Of a stretch of 64,000 nt of DNA, positions 24,575 through 45,219 are shown one piece after another. Numbering within the stretch: position 1 is the first letter of the stretch; each line of letters starts with the position of its first letter. The stretch is from Pelodera strongyloides (Eukaryota; Nematoda; Chromadorea; Rhabditida; Rhabditidae). The notes beneath the pieces were generated by a model, which was not told the origin of the DNA, made no database searches, and saw only the letters and a program-made list of their open reading frames with translations. The stretch spans positions 245,392-309,391 of the forward strand of contig JAANDG010000120.1 in assembly GCA_036852015.1 (NCBI GenBank). The letters run 5' to 3'. The position numbers and the translations under genes were made by a program.

Positions 24575-26104
24575 AGATCTGGATAATTCTGTGGCGCAGG
24601 AAACCATCAGTCATTTCTCGTCAACTCAAATCATCTCATCTCATGGATATCACCATTTTCTGGTGATTGAAAACGTTTTCTGGCGAATAGAAGCACGATC
24701 CGTTATTTTTTCATGTTTTGAATTTCAGTTATTTACTTTTTCGTCAAATATTTTCTTGTACGAATCTTCAACTTCTGAGGTTTCTCTTATTTTTCGGCAC
24801 CTTTCTGGATTGGTCGAGTTGGCTTGATCGGAGTTTAATGATAGTACTGATATAGTTTGTACGGTCATTTTAGGGCCTAATCATTATTTTACCTTTTGAC
24901 AACGAGGTTTCTGTCCGCCACCTTTTCTCCGCTCCGTATTCCTGTTGACACCTTAAGATTGTGCACTTACGTTTTCTCCAAATAACACTGTCGGTTTCAA
25001 GCCATTTCTCATATTGATGTTTATTATAAGTGCAGTGCAGGCCAGTATGCATGCTGTTTATCTGTTTTCATTTTTTTTTTAGCTTTATTTTTATTTTTAC
25101 CTTATTAGGTAAGAAGATCACCGTCTTCTGATCTGGTTAGTTCCTTCTAGGTCTTTTAACATTACATACCGTTTTGGTATTGTCGTGTATTTTAGATTTT
25201 CCGTGCTAGTATCCTTGTCTGATCTATCGCTTCAATTTCTTCACTGCTTAGCGTTACACATTTAGTGCACTTTTTTTGTTAGATATATTTGTTGGTTTTT
25301 AGTGTTACTAAGTGTTAGTTATTTACTGTTACTGTTACTAATCCCAAATCACTGATATAATATCAATGGTACGAGTATCTTTTACTATGATCCGGTTCTC
25401 TCCATACGTGTGTTGCCGTGTATTTGAATCTCAGGTTTTATTTTTTTTTCGTTGAAAATTTCTTTTGAGTGACATCGAATAAAAGTTTAGTGGCTGGAGT
25501 GCACCTAAATGTTGAAAAGTTTTTGTGTTCCAATTTACAATAAAATAAAAACGGCGGAACTTCATCAATGTGGGCTCACACCGCCAAACAGAGGCCTCCA
25601 GTTGTCCGAAAACGATAATAAACTGGTTCTGCGCGCATTAAACACGGGAAGCTTTTGGTCGCACTGCCCTTACCTGGATTCTTTGGAGTACTGGCTCTAC
25701 TGTAACCATTAACTGCTCATAGCAAGCCGAAGCGTTGCAGAACAAAGTATGACAATGGAACACTAACCGAGTTTATTGTGTTGTGTCATCGTGTTTTACG
25801 AAAATGCATCGAGAGTGGTAGACTGCGATGAAGGGTTGGGGAACAACAATGCTCATTCACTCTGAAATTGACACTTGACTACACCAATGCACATCTTCCA
25901 TTTATTCAAAATTATGTATTCACCGCACTCATCACGAAAAAATTTACAGTATTTAGTGAATTGAAAAAAATGGTTGTTGTATGTATTTTTGGAGAAACAA
26001 ATCAATGCACCAGGGCTGACTAATGCGGACGTGCAAGGAACCACAAAGCCATATGCACATGTTTCAGGTCGAACACTGTGTGTGCATTCGGTACAACCCG
26101 TGTG

Positions 26105-26115
26105 CCCCCCCCCCC
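26105..26115. repeat. Poly-C tract (11 C)
   Basis: An uninterrupted run of 11 C, the first of three C-tracts within 220 bases. Confidence 0.9.
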
Positions 26116-26260
26116 TGCATGGATTGTCTCAATGGGAACAGCTGGTCGTAACCACCAGGAGGGTGTTTCCAGAAATTAGCATATTCAACCCATTCTCATG
26201 TCGCTATCGATTTGCTTTCTACGCGTTTGTTCGGTTATTGGCTTCTCTCGGGCTGGCTTG

Positions 26261-26294
26261 CCCCCCCCCCCCTTCTGGACTAGTATGTACTAGT

Positions 26295-26325
<31 letters not shown>
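26261..26325. repeat. Clustered poly-C tracts (12 C and 29 C)
   Basis: A run of 12 C at 26261-26272 and a run of 29 C at 26297-26325, separated by 24 bases containing two CTAGTA-type steps (ACTAGTATGTACTAGTGG). The 29-base run is the longest homopolymer in the window, and its length is probably approximate. Confidence 0.9.
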
Positions 26326-26328
<3 letters not shown>

Positions 26329-28104
26329 ATTTAGGGAAAGCATCCCTCACACTGACCCAATACCCCAACTTTCAAGACACCAATACTACTCTTTTGAGTT
26401 TTCTTTTCGGGGCTCTTTTTGACAAAAACTCTGTCTCCTAAAACTGTCAGTGCATTTGAATTTTGGTTTTAGTGCCTTAGTGATTTTTGGTTGTTAATTA
26501 TCCGTGTCGACAACAAGTAGGATATCAGCATCATAACATTGTAATAGAATATTCTAGTATAAAGAAACAGAGTATTAAGAACTTCTGAAAGCTCTCATAA
26601 TCATACTCACCACCTCTAACTCGTTTAGTACATTCATCGCTTTGTTTTCACTATATGCCAAAGGCAGTGTGCTTTTGTTTTTGTCAAGAGAGATCTCTGG
26701 CTATGATGTTTTCCGAAAATGATTGTTGACAGAATAAGTGCGTCATTCAGGTATATCGTGCACGCTATGCATGTGCAGTAGGATTTAAGGTATGTAGTGG
26801 TTTCTTCAAGTAGTGAATATGAGTACCGATCTCCGCATTAAGGAACCCATGGCCATTATCGCAGGGCATACGGCGTTGGCAAATTGGCCACTAAAATTCA
26901 TTGCATTCTGCACCTGGCCCGCTCTCACATATAAAATGAATGAAGTGCATATACAAACACCCACACACAATCGGTGTCCTATTTCATCAGAGTTTAGAAA
27001 TATTTGGTGGACTTAACGCGTTTTCGAGAGAACCACATTTTGCATTTGTTTCCACCATAGGTTGTCTCTATTCAAGTTAAAGCAAAGATTGTAAAGTTGC
27101 CTTGTCCGAAAGTCGTTTATATATTGGACGACAATGTGACGTTGACTCTCCCAGGGGATTAGTTCCTTCCTAGCAAATTTATTCTTTGTGGCCTTTAGCC
27201 CAGTAAGCGACTTTTCCCGAAGTCAGCTCACAATTAGTTCAGTTGCACAAAAGTCTGCATCGCAAATAATATATAAAGGAGAAGAGTTTGACTATGAGTT
27301 TGTTTGTTCCACAACGAAATTCTACGTTTCATGCGCTTGGTATAAGTCAACTTCTCGTAACTCTCCAACTAAGCGAAGCCGGATATTATTACTAAAAAAT
27401 TTGGAAGATACGTTTCAGACGTGACACATACGTTTGCCCATTTTTCGGGAGAAGTATAGTCCATAGAATAGTCTGCGTATTGTTCGTAGTGGAAGTCGCC
27501 TCAGGCGGCGATTTATGAAATATTTAATTTTCCCCTATGTGTGCTACTTCCTAATAAATATGAAATGCTACATATTGAGATAGTGTTTCTTTTTCATGCA
27601 AATGCCGAATTACGATTTTTCTTTGTTCTTGTGATTTGTTGCACGACTTCAATAGCAGTCCCATTACAACGCTTTCTTTCCGCTACGGAAAACAGTGTCG
27701 TCTTTTATTGTTGTTGTTTACGGAGCCACTAAACGGCAGCCGCGCTCATGGCAACGAGTCTTGTTTTGAACTCGTCACAAGCACTTCTTTTTGTCAAGGG
27801 CCCTCGTAGTTGTAAATCCAAAAATACAACTTAAAAGCACATCAAATTGATTTACGACCGCCATTACTAATCCAATCCATTGCATAGAACCCCTACTGGA
27901 TATTCACTTTCTCTTAGTAATTTACTTCCCTGTGAAGCTTCACTTGCTTATTCTACTTTATTGTCAGCGTAATTCAATTCGTCTCATTCGCCTTTTATTT
28001 CAGTGTTCAGTAGCAAATATGTTGCTGATATAATTTTTTCAATTTAAGATTGATCGTAAATTGTCTTGGGGAACAAAAAACAACACAGTAACGAAGCAAA
28101 GAGG

Positions 28105-36979
<8,875 letters not shown>

Positions 36980-38920
36980 TTAATATGGATTTTATTTGTT
37001 TTACTTTGCTTACGTTCATTATTTACCTCAAGTAAATTATCCTTGAAACTTGGATTACAGATTTATTGCCACCAGTTTTTTACTAACTGCATAGACAATT
37101 TTCTTCCCAAACAGTTTGCATTACACATGCCACAATGTTGCAATATATTGCTCTCTGTCTGACCACGTTTTATTATTGGCTCAGCATCGTTACCAATTCA
37201 GTATTATGTTTACACACATTAGCTTTAATACTTTGCATTGCTAATTAGACCTTTTTTTATTTGTTTATATTTTGTGGTTGCCAAATAATCAAGTCAGATC
37301 TCACGATTTATATTCATTAATAAACAATATCGTATGCAAAAGGGTTTGTTTTCAGAAAATACAGGTTGCCCAAGTATCCTCTAAGATTCTGTCACTACCT
37401 CCACTTACAAATACTCTCTCCTCTTCCTTTCCCCGTCTCTCGGCCTATATCTCTTTCTCACTCGATCTATATCATTCTTCCTCACTCTCTCCGATCATCT
37501 CCTCCTATTTTCTGATCTCTTGATTCTCCCCACTTTCTCGCGCTAAATGAGACCGGTTCCTCGCGCGACATTCCTCCTTTTGACGCACAAAGAGTGTATG
37601 AGGATTGAGCCAGTCGACTCAGAAAGATAACCTCTGGTCCTTGGCTCTTGTCCACCTTTATTTTCCCTTGTAGTTCCACTGAATATTTTACTTATTGATA
37701 AAAAACCAGAAAATATTTGAGTATGTTACGAATTGACGTATTTTGATCTTATCCTTTTACACATTTGCATTCGAAAATGGCTTAATTTTGCCACTATACT
37801 TGTTTTTAGCTATCGTTTTGTGCTGATTGCTCCTTTGTCAGCGATCGGTAATGTATTTATAAATTTCTTTAGGGCATTTCCGACACACCCATTGTAAATG
37901 TATTACAATGTATTACATACAATTACTTTAGTCACTTATCTTTATGAATAATTTTCAATATTGCTTTTTTTAAATGAATACTCTATTATATACCGCCCTC
38001 ATTGTTTTACTCTTAATGAATACAACTTATTTGTAACTACCAAATATTCCCAGACGCGAAAAAGTCTATGATGAATTTTTGTACTTGCTCTTCCTGCGTA
38101 AATATCACAATAGGAAATTAAATTTTAGCATATGTTGCTTTCTTGCTTATACAAAAGGTATACACAGATGACTATGGGTCACAAAATAGCACTTCAATTC
38201 AGTACTTGTACACTAGGTAGATTATTCGTGAAAAAAGCACTTGGTCGAGAGCGTGCAGTGATTGAAACGCTATGTAGAAATTCGTTGGTTGCTCCGAAGC
38301 GCACTCTTTAATCCTATATGTGGTGCGATCTTGTTTTGAAGATAACTTTCTCGACTTTGAGTGTTATGCACTGCAGTTCGCACAGTCACGACTACTGCCA
38401 TGTAGTGTTTTCACAGAAAAATGCACAACAACGTGTGAATGAAGCTCTAATTCTCAACCTGCTCATAACGGAGACTGTCGCGCGTAACATTTGTGGTGCA
38501 TCAAATTGCAACAGAACACGGTGCTTGCGAAATAAAGTTATTAAAACTCCGAGAGAGATCAAATATTTTGATGATGATGATGCATCAATCGCACTTAGAA
38601 TCAGGTTCGACCGTAGTGCAATCAATCATATCACATCTATCCATAAAGGTCTGTTTGCCTTTCTGACTCATTCGCAAAGTGTTTGGTGGTGTTTATTTTT
38701 GGTCACCCGGTTTCTCTCTTTCCCGCTCACCCTTTGACGTCAGCTTTTCAATAAATACTTTTCGAGGTGTTTGAGCGATATTGATTCACTGGAATCAAAA
38801 AATTCCTTTATTGGTCTTCAAGCTAAACCACAAATCTTATAGTGCAGTCAAGTCCGCTAAATAGCATTGTTCTTTTTTTTTCGGTTTTCGCCCAGTTTTA
38901 TGAGGAGCACAAGAGTAATA

Positions 38921-38934
38921 GGGGGGGGGGGGGG
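38921..38934. repeat. Poly-G tract (14 G)
   Basis: An uninterrupted run of 14 G, intergenic. Confidence 0.9.
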
Positions 38935-40645
38935 TTAACAACGATTCGAACGGTTCATCCTTTTTCGTTATTATTTTGAAGGTCTGGCTCATACCCACTC
39001 CCACAAAACAGGAATCCCGTTAGCATGTTCCGAATTGTTGATAACGGGTTCAAATATGGGTCGACACTCTGGAAAATTGGTGGCGAAAAACAGTTCACAC
39101 ATCCAACAAACTATCGAAGTCACTTTCATTCAAATCGAGCGAGCTATCTAAGTGGCCGATTTTGTCACAAGAGGCGACCGTTGGTTAACTATTTATTTCG
39201 ACAGTTCATTCCGTTTGACTGTCTCTGAAAGTTGATTTACTCAACCTTTTATTCAGCATCGGCATATATCCCTCCTTTGCAATTCCGTGTGGTCTCACTT
39301 GTGTTGTTCTGTCCGTAACTAGACAGCATATTCAAGAACACAAGAACCAGTTCAAGGGAACAACAAATACCATTCTTTACTGCTTGTCTCCTCTGGCATA
39401 ATACCAGCAATTCTCTGGCACCGTTCCAAGTCAATGCACTGTATTGAATATATTCCTATATTCTGAAGACACGCCACGAAAAGTACGCAGGAAATGAATT
39501 TAAGTCTCAGCATCCTCCCTTGTAAGATATTTATTCTCTTAGTGTGTAAATTGTAAGTACAATGGGTACAGTTAGACACAATATGTTTCTTCTATATTGG
39601 TACCGTAGCACTATGAAAACAGTAATTTGCATTCGATGACAAATATCTGTTACAAGTTACATAATTGTGTAGAATGTTTTGCCGCACATGAGTGACGTTT
39701 TCTGTGTCTAACCTTGGAATGGGGACATATTTCTTCGTCATATTTGTGCTCACAAATACCTTGCGCATTTTTATAGATAGATGATAAATTAATGCAATAG
39801 AACGCCGTAGTGCTTTCTTCGAATGACTCATCCTAATCAGGCTCATTAAGGATAACGGCTTAGGAACGTGTATGTAAAGCAACCAGATTTCAGCGTCGCA
39901 GAGGATGATATGTTTGTAAGGTCTTCCTTGTTATTTCAAAAGTATTTATTTAATTTCTCTTTCAGTCTAAACGTAAGTTTCGCAACTTAAGTCGCGTTGT
40001 TATGTCACGTATGATTTATTAAATTCACCAAACTCTATATCTTGTTATCTTGTGAAACCAGAAACACAGCTATTTTCGTTGCTTCAAACATTCAGTATTC
40101 GCTGAGCGGGTGACGAATTCCATACAGACAATGCAGGTCAAAAAGAGAAGTAATGATTTCAAGATATTTCGTCATGGTCCCGCGCTTCGTGTGAATGCAT
40201 ACCATGCATAACTTAGCATTCTTATTTTGTTGAAATGCTAACCGCTTTATTATCCACGTTGTATTCAACCTCTTGTCTCTCTCACTTTACTTATTTGACT
40301 ATAAAATTCCCACATCTGTCATTTTGCTAATGGTCAAAATAGAGCAGAACCGCCTGGAATCGATCACTTTTGTCCTCGACACCTTGAATTTTATTGTGAT
40401 CTTGTAGGTTTTATTGTGAACAAACCCCTTCCTCTTGACATCTGAGACTGTTTTTTTTCTGTTAAATAGTCGACAACACGAAATTATCCAGAACTCATAC
40501 GTTTTTTGTGAATGGTAAAGGTAAATAGGTTCGTAGTGCTCAGAAAGGGACTAGAATAACTTATTGAAAACATCAGATATGGCGTCTCAAATTCGTTAGT
40601 GACATGTATAGAAAAAAAATATGTTGTACCTACGTCTGACTCATG

Positions 40646-40717
40646 TGGTGTATCTGCTTTGTTTTGAACCGTTGCCAGTGGCATGCTAAATAAGCGCACT
40701 ACCACTGAGCAACACCC
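40646..40717 (-). pseudogene. tRNA-Ala-like pseudogene
   Basis: On the minus strand the sequence follows the tRNA-Ala pattern: GGGTGTT, GCTCAGTGGTAGTGCGC, an anticodon region with TTTAGCAT, GGTTCAAAAC, then a 3' end ATACACCA that pairs imperfectly with the 5' end. The anticodon stem and T stem are broken. It appears derived from the same family as the cluster at 32.2-32.8 kb. Confidence 0.6.
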
Positions 40718-41780
40718 GCTCATTTTTGTTTCGCTTGCTGTTTTCACGAATCCGTCCGGAGCAAAAAAACACACACAAAGCTTTTCGGCGCTTCTGTTCC
40801 GTGCACTGGGTCTTTTCGGTTAATGTGAAAATCCGTTTGTTTTGGACGTCTTGAGTGGTTTCTTCTTTGGTGATCGAAATCGGTCGGCTCGATGTAATTT
40901 TGTGCTTTACATTTATTTGTATTGAACCTTTCTATCAAAATTTTTTTCTTTAGCAAAGTGTTGTATCATTTTAAGTAATTTTTCCCGTAAAACAGTTATG
41001 TTTTGCTCCCTTGAAAACATTGCATGGACCAACGAAACAATTCAGGAAATGCAAGAAACATAGACCATGGACAGTTAGTTACTTTTCTGAAGGTGGTGTT
41101 TTTGAGCGTACTTTTCAGTGCAGACTGCAATTCGCCAAACTCGTTCCCTTTGACCGCGCACCAACAAAAATAGGATGTGAATGCACGCATTATATACACT
41201 AAGTTGTGCTTTATTGACTTTAATAAATTAAATTGTTTTTTTTTTTACTATACAATTTAGTTCATTTTTTCTATCTAGAATGATCTAGCAAATGTTGACA
41301 GAATTTTGGCATAATTTTCGGTTACAAATGACAAAATATCTAGATTTTTTCCAGCTCTGCTTAGCTTTGTGTTTTGTCTGCAACGAGTAAATTTTTAAAA
41401 TATTCCACGTTCTGCACTCTTTCTCATCACATTAATGAATGGGCGGAAAACGAGTGTCATTGTTATGCTTAATTCGAAGGCTGCTCTGTAGCTTTGCTTA
41501 TTGGTTTATTTATTAAAAGTCCTCTGATGATTTTGCAGTCCTTGATATGTTTCGCTTGTGAATTCGTTAAGAACTCGATCATTTTTACGAAAGGCCCGAG
41601 AGTCTTGCGAGAGCGCTTTCTCTATTAACTTTGTATTAGGCCGATTATGTACTAATTTGCTTGTCTTTCTTTTGCATTTGCATTTGGATTAGTTGTGTTT
41701 TTTGCTCCTTTGTTCCTATTCTTCGTAGAGCTCGCGGGAAATTATCATATTTTTACTACTCTTCAATTTCATTATTTTAA

Positions 41781-42245
41781 AGGGATGGGTTCACTAGAAA
41801 ATCAGGTGGTTTTTATGCTTTAGTTTGATTGTACGAAGGTAAACTTAAACAAAGAGCATAAAAAATATTTTTTGAATTATTCCCTAAGGAAGATATTAGG
41901 CAAAAAGGTGAGTATTGATCTATCTTCCGATAAAATAGTGCAACAAGATAAAATAGGGAAACTAATAGACATGGCTGAAACACAGTGTTTTGAGCAAAAT
42001 AAACTGTAGTTTTTCACTTAAAACAATGAAAAAACAGTGTGTTTGAGCCATATCCCTTAGCTTCGCTGGTTTATCTTGTTGTACTATTTTATCGGAAGAT
42101 CGATCAATACTCACCTTTTTTACGTAATATCTTCCCTAAGGAATAATTCAAAAAAAATATTTTTTTATGCTCTTTGCTTAAGTTTACCTTTGTACAAGTA
42201 AACTAAAGCATAAAAACAAGGTGATTTTCTAGTGAACCCATCCCT
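41781..42245. mobile_element. 465-bp foldback MITE flanked by TTAA
   Basis: Almost the whole element is an inverted repeat. The left arm begins AGGGATGGGTTCACTAG, the right arm ends CTAGTGAACCCATCCCT, and arms of more than 200 bp meet near 42013. TTAA occurs immediately outside both ends (41777-41780 and 42246-42249), as for piggyBac-type insertions. No open frame is present. The arms have diverged slightly, so it is not brand new. Confidence 0.85.
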
Positions 42246-42463
42246 TTAAGCTCGATAATAGTCACCCACTATCAGTATTACCCAGTGTTCTGAAGTAAAT
42301 CGCATAATTGTTAAAACATTACCCATATCCATTTTTATAATTATTTATATCAAGTAATAGGATATGATGCTTTGGCAAACATAGTAGAATCCCCTCACTC
42401 TAATAATGGCCGAAGTTCTATTTGTGTCAATATTTATGCGAATTTGTTACAGATTGGCCTTCG

Positions 42464-44342
42464 ATGGAGCACAACCGTCGTATAGTCGTTATAAGACACG
42501 GCGAAAGATGCGACTTTGTGTTTAATCAATCGGGAGTCTCATGGATGAAGAGAGCTTTTGATAGTAATGGAAAGTGCGTTTGTTTTAGGTTTTGTTCAGC
42601 TATTTATGTCTTCCATAAGCCTTGTAAGCACCCATGATTTCTGAGGCCGTATTCACCATCATGCAGGGAACCCTTTTAGCTCCCTGGCCTCCCCAGGGAG
42701 CTAATGAGTGCGTACAGTGTGTGAGCAGAAGAGATTCAGAGCGCTCGTGAACCTAGGGTAGGGAGGGCTCCCTGTGTGTTGGTGAATACTGCTTCTGTTT
42801 TCCTTCTTGCGACGGCAAGATTGTGTCGGACGTCTAGCAACTCACTATTTTAGCATTCGCAGTAATGAATACTAGTTTTCAGATATAAACCCTTCGATGT
42901 CAATTTGCCAAGAAACGTTCCTAAGCGTAAGGATGGTTGGCAAAAATTTGCCTCCGACACTCCTCTCACAGAAATGGGTTATTTACAATCAAAGTTAACA
43001 GGTATAAAACTGTTGTTTAAGTGCTGCGATTCTGTGTAAAAAAAATAGGTAGAAAATACCGGCTACTATGTCACTTTCCGAAAGAAGTTTCGATTTATTG
43101 CATCTGTGCTATTTATTGATTTTTTTTTCACATTGTTGTTAGCGCAGAGATGCTCCCTCGAAGAGAAGAATGTAGTAAAATGTTTTAAGATTGAGATTTT
43201 TGCTGTTATTGTGCGTTTCATGTCGTTTATTTAGGCCGTTCGCTTCGTGATTCGGGAATTAAATTTGAAAACGTGTTCTGTTCTTCTGCACTGCGTTGTG
43301 TACAGACAGCTGTCGGAATTTTGAAGGGATTAGGTGAGTTTTTTATTTCGAGTATTGGTTTCGTCATGCAATGTTTTGCTTCTTATTTCTCTTTCCATAG
43401 TTGTTCTTTATTCTAGGTACTGATGCAAAGACCCAAATAAATATTGAACCAGGACTTTTCGAATGGATGCAGTGGTGTCGAAACGGTAGACCTTCGTGGA
43501 TGACACCACATGAATTGAACAAATTAGGTAGGTTGCGTTTTATGGTTTAGTTGTCATGCTATTTAAGTTCCTTAATATTATTGTTTTCTTTTTTGTTCAG
43601 ATTTTTTTGTTGGATTTGGCAAACATTCTAACACAAAATGTATTCCAGGTTACCCAGTTAACACAAACTACACGTCGTTCGTACGTGAAAATGATCTCAA
43701 ATTGGACGAAAGCCTCAACAATTATTATGAAAGATCTTATTTGCTAATGCAGGAGATTACGAGAAAATGTCCTACGGGTAGGTGATTTGCTATCTTCTAT
43801 TTCTATTGTAACATGTTTCAATTTAGCTATTCGGTTGACTTGCCCTTTTTGAAACATATCGTACTAGACAATTGAAGACGTGTCTTTATTTCCAAAAATG
43901 TCTTCTCTGATGCTTTTGACATTTTGTCAACCACCCTTCTGATGGTTTATTTATCTTGTTTTAGGTAATATTCTAATTGTCGCTCATGGAGCTTCTTTGG
44001 ACACTTGTACACGACAGTTATGTGGTGGCGAACCGCGCTCAAATGAAGACTTCTTCTTTTTACTTCACAATACACCCTATCTCTCATGTATACAAATTAC
44101 GGAACATAAGGTAAATACAAAATATTCGTCTTAGATGAGAATTCCAGAGGACGGGTCTAGCTTAAATTGCGAATTATGTCACAACAAGAATGCTTAGAAC
44201 CCGCTAATTTCAGGGTTCTTGGGTACTGGCTGGATGTCCAATTCCTCCATTAACTCATTCATCAAATGCAAGTTATGATGGCAATCAGCTGACTCTGAAC
44301 ACGATTGCAATGCAGGAAAGGGTGAAGAATCACTTTGGATAG
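42464..44342 (+). CDS. Histidine phosphatase superfamily protein, UBASH3/STS-like
   Basis: Seven exons: 42464-42573, 42883-43001, 43235-43333, 43417-43527, 43649-43777, 43965-44110 and 44214-44342, giving 280 residues, about the length of one phosphatase domain. Branch-1 (phosphoglycerate-mutase-like) histidine phosphatases use a phospho-His intermediate. Here this is His12 in VIRHGER, with Arg15, Arg97 in SSALRCVQT, Glu125 in EPGLFEW and the second His197 in VAHGASLD all present, so an active phosphatase is predicted. The sequence pattern fits the phosphatase domain of UBASH3/STS proteins and ecdysteroid-phosphate phosphatases rather than glycolytic mutase. No UBA or SH3 domain is seen. The ATG lies 11 bases after a TTGTTACAG acceptor, suggesting spliced-leader addition, though an upstream exon is possible. 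The substrate is unknown. Confidence 0.88.
42646..42792. mobile_element. Small MITE in intron 1 of the histidine phosphatase
   Basis: Terminal inverted repeats of the form GCnGTATTCACCA (left at 42646, right ending 42792), followed on both sides by CAGGGA, bound a 147-bp element. Inside is a perfect 10-bp hairpin, AGCTCCCTGG with CCAGGGAGCT (42678-42702). It is non-coding; a target duplication is not clear. Confidence 0.65.
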
Positions 44343-44977
44343 TAAAAGCCTGAATATCAACAATACCACGAGCTTTTTCCTCGCTTTTTTACAGACTCTT
44401 CAATCACTGACGGTTATTTTCTTCCATTTAAAAATTGTACCACTTCATAATGTTTCATTTTTTTTCCCCGATTCATATCTTCGAACTTTTTCCCATCCCA
44501 TTTTTTTGTGCATCCTATGGCTTTTCCCTTCACGATGTATGCTCGTTGAGAATCTCATATTACTGATTTGTTATGATTTGTCTACGTTTTTTTCGTTATA
44601 GACCCCGATTATTCACCCTGTCTTTCATTTAGAGAGAAATAGTTCTAAGAGGGTATTATATAATTAACCGTGTGTGCGGAATTACAGGTTGGAATTGTTG
44701 CGAATTGGTATTTTATTGGAGTTTTTATTTATTGAAGGCAGAGCTCATAAGACGGCCGTGGGTCACAGTTAATACAATGTTTTATTGTCAGAATGCCCCT
44801 GAAGTTTCGACAAAAAAATTCCGAACTCCTAAAAGCTCGTGCCTGTTCCTATTAATCTTTATGGCTGCTCTTTTTCTGTAAAATTCCCGAACAATACATT
44901 TTCGTTACATTTCCATTAATCCGAGGATGTTTTAATTACAGTGGATCATTCCGTATTAGATTATTATTATGTACATA

Positions 44978-44983
44978 AATAAA
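44978..44983 (+). promoter_or_regulatory. Possible polyadenylation signal of the histidine phosphatase
   Basis: AATAAA in ACATAAATAAACGC, 636 bases after the stop codon and close to the convergent GPCR gene. Confidence 0.4.
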
Positions 44984-45024
44984 CGCATGGTATGCAAGCG
45001 GAAATGAGTTCGTCGTTTAAAAAA

Positions 45025-45030
45025 TTTATT
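45025..45030 (-). promoter_or_regulatory. Polyadenylation signal of the GPCR gene
   Basis: TTTATT on the plus strand reads AATAAA on the minus strand, about 190 bases beyond the GPCR stop codon. Confidence 0.55.
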
Positions 45031-45219
45031 TCACATAAAGTAGAAAATAAAATAATATTGAAAAACGCTAATTTAAAAAGAAGAAGAAGATATAGTCCTA
45101 CCCAGCATTCTGCCTAATAAAGGTTTATTGATAAAAACGACAAGTACTGATGTTGCGATTGCGAAAACTTATTGATATGCATTTACTTAGCAAACAATAC
45201 ACCGATAGTGATACAAGTT

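Larger units (their letters stand above)
24575..28104. other. Intergenic region before the Na+/K+-ATPase
   Basis: I see no supported gene. It includes C-tracts at 26105-26115, 26261-26272 and 26297-26325. Short open frames, for example 25509-25712 and 26819-27016, have no recognisable domain or splice context. Promoter or 5' UTR exons of the ATPase could lie near its right end; an AG at 28045-28048 (AATTTAAG) could accept a spliced leader. Confidence 0.45.
36980..42463. other. Intergenic region between the ATPase and the histidine phosphatase
   Basis: Contains the ATPase 3' UTR (a possible AATAAA near 37319), pyrimidine-rich DNA at 37370-37520, a CRE-type TGACGTCA at 38735-38742, a G-tract at 38921-38934, a tRNA pseudogene (40646-40717) and the foldback MITE (41781-42245). 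An unrecognised 139-codon plus-strand frame (38318-38737) has no domain or splice support. No gene is supported. Confidence 0.5.
44343..45219. other. Convergent 3' spacer
   Basis: This stretch holds the two 3' UTRs of the phosphatase (plus) and the GPCR (minus), with their polyadenylation signals at 44978-44983 and 45025-45030 only about 40 bases apart. No other feature was seen. Confidence 0.6.

Noticed and set aside
24507..24827. Alternative longer C-terminus for the CK1 paralogue
   Set aside because: That frame needs a different phase at the acceptor at 24537; the only good donor (24224) fixes the short ending at 24574.
38318..38737. 139-codon plus-strand frame
   Set aside because: Mixed composition, no recognisable family and no flanking exons; left as spacer.
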